This document shows positions 1 through 4,215 of a stretch of DNA of 5,718 bases, piece by piece. Every line of letters begins with the position of its first letter. Positions within the stretch are counted from its first letter, which is position 1. Below the pieces are notes generated by a model. The model did no database searches. It worked only from the letters and a program-made list of their open reading frames with translations, and was not told the DNA's origin. A program made the translations under genes and the position numbers. The stretch comes from Candidatus Kerfeldbacteria bacterium. Lineage in GTDB: Bacteria > Patescibacteriota > Patescibacteriia > SBBC01 > CAIJZX01. The stretch is from positions 1-5,718 of the forward strand of contig JACQBO010000054.1 in NCBI GenBank assembly GCA_016194465.1. The letters run 5' to 3'.

Positions 1-218
1 CCAAACCAGACAAGGGCTTTATCAGTGTCACCGCCACGGTGACTGAGTCCTTACCCGCCGCCATGTTTCGGGTCAAGCTGGAAAACGGGCACGAAATCCT
101 GGCCCATTTGTCCGGCAAGATGCGGATGCACCGCTTGAAAGTCCTGCCCGGCGACGTGGTGACCATCGAAATGTCGCCTTACGACTTAACCAAAGGCCGC
201 ATCGTCTACAGACAATAA
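1..218 (+). CDS. infA: Translation initiation factor IF-1, 3' part
   Basis: The 71 visible codons (reading from base 3 to the TAA at 216-218) encode an S1-like OB-fold protein of the IF-1 family, which binds the 30S A site during translation initiation. The diagnostic run is TESLPAAMFRVKLENGHEI, followed by AHLSGKMR, PGDVVTIEMSPYDL and the closing TKGRIVYR, which follow bacterial IF-1 almost residue by residue. About 18 residues are visible before the LPAAMF motif, a few more than in E. coli IF-1, and no start codon lies in this stretch, so the start is upstream of the window and the protein has a slightly longer or different N-terminus. It is followed by rpmJ, the normal infA-rpmJ order at the head of the alpha operon. 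The identity is secure; only the 5' end is missing. Confidence 0.95.
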   Translation, partial: KPDKGFISVTATVTESLPAAMFRVKLENGHEILAHLSGKMRMHRLKVLPGDVVTIEMSPYDLTKGRIVYRQ

Positions 219-222
219 GTCA

Positions 223-296
223 TTTGTTGATTAGTTCATGAGTTAATTTGGACAGAACCCCTCATTAATTCATCAACCAATTAACCAATCAACCAA
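223..296 (+). repeat. Imperfect inverted repeat filling the infA-rpmJ spacer
   Basis: Bases 231-247 can pair with 264-280 as a 17-position stem with two mismatches and one G-U pair, around a 16-nt loop. An alternative pairing joins 226-236 with 283-293, with one mismatch, because the right side holds two similar pieces (around ATCAACCAA and AATCAACCAA). The two foldings exclude each other in part. The left arm begins about 5 nt after the infA stop and the right side ends 5 nt before the rpmJ TTG start. There is no T-tract, so it is not a typical intrinsic terminator. Its sequence is unrelated to the two leader elements farther downstream. Function unknown; an mRNA structure between the cistrons is the simplest reading. 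Confidence 0.5.
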
Positions 297-301
297 CCCT
301 C

Positions 302-415
302 TTGAAGGTCCGATCATCTGTCAAACCCATGTGCAAGAACTGCCGCGTTGTCCGCCGGGGGAAAGTGCTGTTTGTGATTTGTTCCACCCCGAAGCATAAG
401 CAACGTCAAGGCTAA
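302..415 (+). CDS. rpmJ: 50S ribosomal protein L36 (bL36), TTG start
   Basis: This 37-residue protein is too short for most ORF cut-offs but is unmistakably L36. It begins KVRSSVKPMC after the initiator, and ends TPKHKQRQG before TAA at 413-415. The zinc-ribbon ligands of the C+ form are all present: Cys11, Cys14, Cys27 and His32. L36 is a small zinc-binding protein of the large subunit. The start is a TTG at 302-304; it is chosen because it puts the KVR motif at residue 2 as in the family, while the next ATG (329) would remove the conserved N-terminus. No Shine-Dalgarno sequence precedes it. It lies between infA and rpsM, its usual place, and is separated from both by structured spacers of 83 and 109 nt. 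Confidence 0.96.
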   Translation: MKVRSSVKPMCKNCRVVRRGKVLFVICSTPKHKQRQG

Positions 416-419
416 CTAC

Positions 420-528
420 CTGTCCCGTTAGAAATGAATCGAGTCATGTTTACACTACAACGGCGCAGTTCCCTCCAACAAACCTTTCTTTTCGAGAATC
501 ATTATTTCAATCATTTCTAACGGGATGG
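420..528 (+). promoter_or_regulatory. Leader element copy 1: long-range hairpin that pairs the rpsM start codon
   Basis: TCCCGTTAGAAATGA (423-437) is a perfect 15-nt inverted complement of 511-525, and the last base of the right arm is the A of the rpsM ATG. G-U pairs 422/526 and 421/527 plus C420-G528 extend the stem so that the whole start codon would be paired. The loop is 73 nt. The left arm starts only a few nt after the rpmJ stop at 415. A second copy lies before rpsD; the two share 24 of 26 bases from the left arm through GAATCGARTCATG, and one stem pair changes from A-T (434/514) here to G-C there. No T-tract follows, and no recognisable sigma-70 promoter is seen. Likely an mRNA control element (translational repression or coupling); its ligand is unknown. 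Confidence 0.65.
446..520 (+). CDS. Possible 24-aa leader peptide within copy 1
   Basis: An ATG in the conserved TCATG segment just after the left stem arm opens a 24-codon frame that begins MFTLQRRSSLQQ and ends FNHF, with TAA at 518-520 inside the right stem arm. The stop is 4 nt before the rpsM ATG (TAACGGGATG), a spacing suited to reinitiation. Copy 2 before rpsD has an equivalent frame of 23 codons with the same start context, the same ending HF-stop and the same 4-nt gap; the copies differ in length by exactly 3 nt. The interior residues differ apart from a few (L4, L10, a Phe, a Tyr). No Shine-Dalgarno is seen, but most genes here lack one. The conserved ends could be explained by the stem alone, so coding is only a possibility. 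Confidence 0.3.
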   Translation: MFTLQRRSSLQQTFLFENHYFNHF

Positions 529-920
529 CAGTCCTCCGTCTTTCCGGCGTTACCTTGCCGGCCACCAAACGCATCGAAATCGCCATGAGCTATCTGTATG
601 GCGTGGGCGTGCCCGCTTCAAAAAAGATTTTGGCCCAAGCGGAAATCACCGACAACCCGAAAGTTGCCGATTTAACCGATGCCCAAATTAGCAAACTCCG
701 CGACATTATTGAAAAGCATTACAAAGTTGAAGGTGACCTGAAACGGGAAGTCCTGCTGAACATCAAGCGACTGAAAGAAATCGGTGCCTATCGCGGGGTG
801 CGGCACAGCCGAAATTTGCCGGTCCGCGGCCAACGCACTAAGACGAATTCTCGGACCGTACGCGGAAACGTTCGCCGGACCATGGGATCTGGCCGTAAAC
901 CAGCCGCGGAAAAGACCTAA
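525..920 (+). CDS. rpsM: 30S ribosomal protein S13 (uS13)
   Basis: S13 sits in the head of the small subunit, touches the P-site tRNA and forms bridges to the 50S. The 131-aa product has the family's N-terminal helix-turn region (RLSGVTLPATKRIEIAMSYL, residues 5-24, and YGVGVPASKKIL), the GDLKREVLLNIKRLKEIGAYRG segment at 70-91, and the basic C-terminal signature LPVRGQRTKTNSRT at 98-111, followed by a short Lys/Arg/Ala tail. Length is slightly above the usual 118-125 aa. The ATG at 525 gives the canonical MAVLRLSG start. It has no Shine-Dalgarno; instead the preceding bases CTAACGGG form the right arm of the leader stem, which includes the start codon. The next gene, rpsK, follows after 9 nt, as in the classical alpha operon. 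Confidence 0.97.
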   Translation: MAVLRLSGVTLPATKRIEIAMSYLYGVGVPASKKILAQAEITDNPKVADLTDAQISKLRDIIEKHYKVEGDLKREVLLNIKRLKEIGAYRGVRHSRNLPVRGQRTKTNSRTVRGNVRRTMGSGRKPAAEKT

Positions 921-929
921 TATTTTTCT

Positions 930-1436
930 ATGCCTGACGAAGAAGTCAAAAAAGAAGATCCGATCAAGCTTGAACCAGTGGCCGAAGCGCCAGTAGCTGA
1001 TGCGGTGACTGAACCAAAAGCTGAAGACAAGGCCGAAGGTGAAGGCGCGGTCAAAATGAAGAAAAGCCGTGGCGCTAAGAAAAAGAAGTTTGTGACCCAT
1101 GGCCACGCGCATATTCAAGCCACGTACAACAACACGATTGTGACCCTAACTGACACCAGTGGGAAAGTGCTCGCTTGGGCGTCGGCCGGAAAGGTTGGTT
1201 TCAAAGGCCCGAAGAAAAGTACGCCGTACGCGGCCGGTGTGATTGTCCGCGATGTGGTGGAGCGCACCAAGCTGATGGGCCTGAAACAAGTTGATGTGTT
1301 TGTCCGCGGTGTGGGACTTGGTCGCGAAGCGGCGATCCGGGCGCTCGGCGGTGCTGGTCTCAACATCGGCATGATCAAAGATATTACTCCGATGCCGCAC
1401 AATGGGCCGCGAGCTCGAAAGGTACGACGCGTCTAA
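930..1436 (+). CDS. rpsK: 30S ribosomal protein S11 (uS11) with acidic N-terminal extension
   Basis: S11 is a platform protein of the 30S subunit near the mRNA exit. The core spans about residues 54-168: HIQATYNNTIVTLTD at 61-75, GFKGPKKSTPYAA at 90-102, GREAAIRALGGAGL at 131-144, DITPMPHNG at 151-159 and the end KVRRV. The segment usually written G-P-G-P-G-R is here GVGLGR, and the usual HNGCRPPK is HNGPRARK. At 168 aa it exceeds the common 125-130 aa because the first ~42 residues form a low-complexity Glu/Ala/Lys/Pro extension. An internal in-frame ATG at 1056 (Met43, then KKSRGAKKKK) would give a 126-aa protein of normal size, with GAAGG at 1041-1045 upstream, so the true start is uncertain. 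I prefer 930 because the frame is open and lies 9 nt after rpsM. Confidence 0.95.
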   Translation: MPDEEVKKEDPIKLEPVAEAPVADAVTEPKAEDKAEGEGAVKMKKSRGAKKKKFVTHGHAHIQATYNNTIVTLTDTSGKVLAWASAGKVGFKGPKKSTPYAAGVIVRDVVERTKLMGLKQVDVFVRGVGLGREAAIRALGGAGLNIGMIKDITPMPHNGPRARKVRRV

Positions 1437-1443
1437 CTATATG

Positions 1444-1545
1444 GTCCCGTTAGAAGTGAATCGAATCATGCTTTGCCTGAATGAACATCTCCAGTTGAAA
1501 TATTCTTCTTTTCACAAACTTTACTTACCTCACTTCTAACGGGAT
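1444..1545 (+). promoter_or_regulatory. Leader element copy 2: hairpin abutting the rpsD start codon
   Basis: TCCCGTTAGAAGTGA (1445-1459) is perfectly complementary to 1530-1544, whose last base is the A of the rpsD ATG; G1444-T1545 adds a wobble pair to the second base of the codon. The loop is 70 nt, against 73 in copy 1. Compared with copy 1, the only stem change is at one pair, A-T becoming G-C (1456/1533), so both arms changed together and pairing is kept. The conserved GAATCGAATCATG follows the left arm, and a CTTTTC run (1508-1513) matches 488-493 in copy 1. The left arm starts 8 nt after the rpsK stop, so a ribosome terminating on rpsK would reach into it. This is sequence evidence for a conserved structure; regulation by S4 or another r-protein is inference. 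Confidence 0.65.
1468..1539 (+). CDS. Possible 23-aa leader peptide within copy 2
   Basis: The counterpart of the short frame in copy 1. The ATG at 1468 lies in the conserved TCATG after the left stem arm; the frame begins MLCLNEHLQLKY, ends YLPHF and stops with TAA at 1537-1539 in the right arm, 4 nt before the rpsD ATG. Its reading frame relative to the downstream gene is the same as in copy 1. Shared residues after aligning with one gap are Met1, Leu4, Leu10, one Phe, one Tyr and the final His-Phe. Codon content is AT-richer than in the flanking genes and there is no Shine-Dalgarno. It may be translated to control opening of the stem, or it may be a by-product of the conserved RNA ends. 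Confidence 0.3.
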   Translation: MLCLNEHLQLKYSSFHKLYLPHF

Positions 1546-2161
1546 GGCACGGAAACTCGGACCAAAAATGCGCCACAGTCGCCGCTTCGGACAGCCACTT
1601 ATTTTTTCAGCCAAAGAAGCCAAAGTTTTAACGCGCCGTGGCTACCCACCGGGACAGCATGGGCCGAGCGCTAGCTCCCGCATTTCGGAGTACGGCCTTC
1701 AGCTTCGAGAAAAGCAAAAAGCCAAGTTGATTTACGGCGTGCTCGAACGCCAGTTCCGAAAATATTTCGAAGAAGCTTTTCAACGCACCGGCGACACCGG
1801 TGAAATTCTCCTGCAGATGCTGGAGCGCCGCTTGGACAACATCGTCTACCGCGCCGGATTTGGCATGACCCGTGCCCAGGCCCGCCAGTTTGTGACCCAT
1901 GGCCATGTCCAGGTGAATGGCCGTCTGGTGGACATTCCGTCAGCCCGGGTCCGCGTCAATGATATCGTCACGATCCGCCCGCAGAGCCTGAAGAGCAAGT
2001 ACGTGGAGAACATGAAGAAGACTCTGGAAAATCACGAAGCACCAGCCTGGGTGCAAGTCGATAAAGAAAAAACCACGGCAAAAATTTTGGCCATTCCAAG
2101 CCGCCGCGAACTCGAGCTCAACATCGACCCCCAATTGATCGTCGAATTTTACTCTCGTTAA
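1544..2161 (+). CDS. rpsD: 30S ribosomal protein S4 (uS4)
   Basis: S4 is a primary 16S rRNA-binding protein that nucleates 30S body assembly and, in several bacteria, represses its own operon by binding mRNA. The 205-aa length is standard. Visible family features: MARKLGPKMRHSRRFG at the N-terminus, PPGQHG at 35-40, YGLQLREKQKAKLIYGVLERQFRKYF at 50-75 (in pieces), then the S4 RNA-binding domain with RRLDNIVYRAGFGMTRAQARQ at about 95-115 and VNGRLVDIPS at 124-133, and the C-terminal IDPQLIVEFYSR. No cysteines occur in the N-terminal region, so this is the zinc-free (C-) form. The ATG at 1544 is placed by the MAR start and overlaps the leader stem by one base. rpoA follows 20 nt later. Confidence 0.97.
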   Translation: MARKLGPKMRHSRRFGQPLIFSAKEAKVLTRRGYPPGQHGPSASSRISEYGLQLREKQKAKLIYGVLERQFRKYFEEAFQRTGDTGEILLQMLERRLDNIVYRAGFGMTRAQARQFVTHGHVQVNGRLVDIPSARVRVNDIVTIRPQSLKSKYVENMKKTLENHEAPAWVQVDKEKTTAKILAIPSRRELELNIDPQLIVEFYSR

Positions 2162-2181
2162 CATTTTTAATACGCGTACAT

Positions 2182-3009
2182 ATGGAAGCTTTCCCTCTGC
2201 CAAAAATTCTTAGCACCAAGAAAGTCAAAGCGGCCCAGACAGTGTTCACGATTGAGCCGCTGTACCCGGGGTACGGTGTCACGATCGGCAACGCCTTGCG
2301 CCGCGTCTTGCTCTCGTCGCTGCCTGGCGCGGCCATCACCGCCGTCAAGTTTAGCGATGTGTCGCATGAGTTTACCACCTTGCCCTACGTCAAAGAAGAT
2401 GTCGTCGATATTCTCCTCAACTTGAAGCAAATCCGCCTACGATTACACTCGGATGGCCCAGTGACCGTGACGGTCAAGGCGCATGGCGCCAAAATGGTCA
2501 CGGCCGGCGATATCCAACCCAATGCCGAAGTCGAAGTGATTGACGCTGACCAGCCAATCGCCACGCTGACTGATAAAGCAGGTAAGTTTGAAGCGGAGCT
2601 GACCGTGGCTATGGGTCGCGGCTATGTTCCGGTGGAAAACCGGGAAAAGGAAAAACTGGACATTGGCACGATTGCCTTGGACGCGATTTACACCCCGGTG
2701 AAGAACGTTAATTTCACGACCGAGCACGTCCGCGTTGAACAGATTACCAACTTCGACAAGCTCCTGCTTGATATTACAACCGATGGGACGATTTCGCCCG
2801 CCGAGGCTTTGCAACAGGCGTCCCAAATCATGCTCGACCACTTTCAGTTTGTCCTGAACGGTCCGACCGGCCAGGATGCAGATGAAGTTGTTGAAGCCGA
2901 AGCGACCACTGATGAACCGACCGCCAAGCCAAAGCGGAAGCGCAAAGCTAAAACTACGGAAGAAAAGGCTCCCGAAGAAGAGAAGAGTTCTGAGCAGGAG
3001 GCGACGTGA
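2182..3009 (+). CDS. rpoA: RNA polymerase alpha subunit lacking the C-terminal domain
   Basis: The alpha subunit dimerises to seed assembly of RNA polymerase. Residues 1-227 cover the whole N-terminal domain: FTIEPLYPGYGVTIGNALRR (residues 22-41) with VLLSSLPG, the dimerisation helix; HEFTTLPYVKEDVVDILLNLK at 62-82; GRGYVP at 145-150; DAIYTPVKNVNF at 167-178; RVEQITNFDKLLLDI at 184-198; and DGTISPAEAL at 201-210. The family normally continues to about 310-330 aa with a helix-hairpin-helix C-terminal domain that binds UP elements and activators. Here residue 228 onward is only a 48-residue Glu/Lys/Ala/Thr-rich tail with a KRKRK cluster, then TGA. No leftover of the missing domain is seen before rplQ, which starts inside the last codons. 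No Shine-Dalgarno precedes the ATG at 2182. Confidence 0.96.
   Translation: MEAFPLPKILSTKKVKAAQTVFTIEPLYPGYGVTIGNALRRVLLSSLPGAAITAVKFSDVSHEFTTLPYVKEDVVDILLNLKQIRLRLHSDGPVTVTVKAHGAKMVTAGDIQPNAEVEVIDADQPIATLTDKAGKFEAELTVAMGRGYVPVENREKEKLDIGTIALDAIYTPVKNVNFTTEHVRVEQITNFDKLLLDITTDGTISPAEALQQASQIMLDHFQFVLNGPTGQDADEVVEAEATTDEPTAKPKRKRKAKTTEEKAPEEEKSSEQEAT
2996..3001 (+). promoter_or_regulatory. Shine-Dalgarno AGGAGG of rplQ inside the rpoA end
   Basis: A perfect AGGAGG lies 4 nt before the GTG at 3006, within the last codons of rpoA (Gln-Glu-Ala). It decides the rplQ start, since the gene has no ATG at the position where family members begin. It is the only strong Shine-Dalgarno that I can see before any gene in the window, which fits a coupled stop-start GTGA junction. 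Confidence 0.75.
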
Positions 3010-3359
3010 GACATCGGAAGAATAAAGTCACGCTTGACCGGACCGCCGACCTTCGGCAGAGTCTGATTCGTAACCTTGTTCGCAGTTTAATTTTACATGA
3101 AAAAATCACGACGACCGCTGCCAAGGGTCGGGTCGTTCGATCACAAACCGAACGGATCGTCACGGTGGGTAAAACGCCAACCTTGGCTCACCGCCGGCAG
3201 CTCTTAAGTCGTTTGAATGATCATGAAGTGGTGAAGAAGGTTTTGGAAACGCTGAGTCCGCGCTACGTCAAACGAGCCGGCGGCTATACGCGAGCCGTCA
3301 AGATTGGCCACCGGGCCGGCGATGCCGCCGAACAAGTCATGATTGAATTTGTTTCCTAG
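3006..3359 (+). CDS. rplQ: 50S ribosomal protein L17 (bL17), GTG start
   Basis: L17 is a large-subunit protein near the polypeptide exit tunnel. The 117-aa product is a full-length family member: MRHRKNKVTLDRTADLRQSL at residues 1-20, LIRNLVRSLILHEKITTT at 20-37, the linker AKGRVVRSQTERIVT, and the C-terminal RAGGYTR (90-96) and GHRAGDAAEQVMIEF. The start is GTG at 3006, which overlaps the rpoA TGA by 4 nt (GTGA) and has an AGGAGG 4 nt upstream; this start reproduces the invariant MRHRK beginning. The order rpoA-rplQ is the conserved end of the alpha operon. The next gene, rplM, starts 3 nt after the TAG. Confidence 0.96.
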   Translation: MRHRKNKVTLDRTADLRQSLIRNLVRSLILHEKITTTAAKGRVVRSQTERIVTVGKTPTLAHRRQLLSRLNDHEVVKKVLETLSPRYVKRAGGYTRAVKIGHRAGDAAEQVMIEFVS

Positions 3360-3362
3360 CAT

Positions 3363-3713
3363 ATGATGACGATTGAATTTAACGCCGACAATCAGATTCT
3401 CGGGCGCATCGCCAGTCAGATCGCGGCGGCGCTTCGCGGCAAAACATTGACGACCTATCGTCCTGATCGCCTGCCAGAGCTCAAAGTGATTGTCCATAAT
3501 GCGCACAAGGTCCGTCTGACCGGCACGAAAGCACAAGACAAGAAGTATTACAATTTTTCTGGGTACCCGGGTGGCTTGAAGACGCGAACACTGCCTGAAG
3601 TGCTGGCCAAGCGGCCAGAGGATGTTCTCTTATTGGCCGTCAAACGAATGTTACCCGCTAATAAACTTCGCGCTAAAGCCTTGAAACTCCTGACCCTGGA
3701 AATTAAATCATAG
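3363..3713 (+). CDS. rplM: 50S ribosomal protein L13 (uL13), short form
   Basis: L13 is an early-assembly protein of the large subunit. The 116-aa product has the family core: NQILGRIASQIAAALRGK at residues 10-27, VHNAHKVRLTGTKAQDKKYY at 44-63, FSGYPGGLKTRTL at 65-77, RPEDVLLLAVKRMLP at 84-98, ending LTLEIKS. It is about 25 residues shorter than the usual 140-145 aa form: the N-terminal ~14 residues are missing, as is the C-terminal HxHxAQ-type tail. The ends are clean, with tight junctions to rplQ (3 nt) and rpsI (4 nt), so this is a natural shortened form and not a truncation. Two adjacent ATG codons (3363, 3366) are possible starts; no Shine-Dalgarno is seen. rplM-rpsI is a conserved pair, here fused to the alpha operon. 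Confidence 0.95.
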   Translation: MMTIEFNADNQILGRIASQIAAALRGKTLTTYRPDRLPELKVIVHNAHKVRLTGTKAQDKKYYNFSGYPGGLKTRTLPEVLAKRPEDVLLLAVKRMLPANKLRAKALKLLTLEIKS

Positions 3714-3717
3714 CGTC

Positions 3718-4215
3718 ATGCCTACGACCAAAAAGACTCCAAAAAAGGCAACAAAAAAGAAGCCTGTGAGCACGCGCCGCGCCGTCGCCGCGACCAAGGA
3801 AGCTCCAGTGCCGCCTACGACTAGGCCGACCTATATCTTTGCGGTCGGTCGTCGGAAACAGGCCGTCGCCCGTGTCCGCCTGCATCCCACCGGTTCGGGT
3901 GAGATCACCATCAATAATCGTCCGCTGGTCGAATATTTTCCCACCTTTGTTTTGCAAAAAACCGTGCGCGACCCTTTGGTCACCAGCCATCGGAATGAAC
4001 AAGGCTCGGTGACGGTTAAAGTGGCTGGTGGTGGTTCGCACGGCCAGGCTGATGCTGTTCGTTTAGGTATTACCCGGGCCTTGGTGGCCGATGACGCTGA
4101 CCTGCGGCTTCCCCTCAAGCGCGCTGGTTTCCTCCGGCGGGATCCCCGGGTCAAAGAGAGAAAAAAGTACGGTTTAAAGCGAGCCCGCCGCGCGCCACAG
4201 TGGCAGAAACGATAA
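3718..4215 (+). CDS. rpsI: 30S ribosomal protein S9 (uS9) with basic N-terminal extension
   Basis: S9 lies in the 30S head; its C-terminal arm reaches the P-site tRNA. The core begins at about residue 38: YIFAVGRRKQAVARVRLHPT at 39-58, GEITINNRPLVEYF at 61-74, KVAGGGSHGQADAVRLGITR at 101-120, LKRAGFLRRDPRVKERKKYG at 133-152, and the arm LKRARRAPQWQKR with the conserved terminal Lys-Arg. At 165 aa it is about 35 longer than usual because residues 1-37 are a Lys/Thr/Ala/Pro-rich extension (starting PTTKKTPKKATKKK). No in-frame ATG lies near the core start, so the extension is likely real; the ATG at 3718 is 4 nt after the rplM stop. The 3' end overlaps the first possible start of the flippase gene by 16 nt. 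Confidence 0.96.
   Translation: MPTTKKTPKKATKKKPVSTRRAVAATKEAPVPPTTRPTYIFAVGRRKQAVARVRLHPTGSGEITINNRPLVEYFPTFVLQKTVRDPLVTSHRNEQGSVTVKVAGGGSHGQADAVRLGITRALVADDADLRLPLKRAGFLRRDPRVKERKKYGLKRARRAPQWQKR

Noticed and set aside
224..250. A sigma-70 promoter in the infA-rpmJ spacer (TTGTTG or TTGATT with TAATTT)
   Set aside because: The spacings (12-15 nt) and the -10 match are poor, and such AT-rich words are expected in this spacer.
423..525. The paired leader elements as ~100-bp MITEs or other mobile elements with 15-bp terminal inverted repeats
   Set aside because: The interiors have largely diverged and the right end falls on the start codon in both copies. The flanks show no consistent target-site duplication (TG/TG at copy 1, nothing comparable at copy 2). 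A placement tied to r-protein starts fits a control RNA better, though a mobile origin is not fully excluded.
423..525. The stem before rpsM as an intrinsic terminator
   Set aside because: The loop is 73 nt long, the stem runs into the next start codon, and there is no T-tract after it. The same holds for copy 2.
672..1118. Long open frame on the - strand across rpsM and rpsK
   Set aside because: It lies wholly antisense to two secure r-protein genes and gives no recognisable protein; the same applies to the other - strand frames at 1115-1402, 1628-1906, 2443-2841, 3204-3536, 3703-4041 and 3831-4253.
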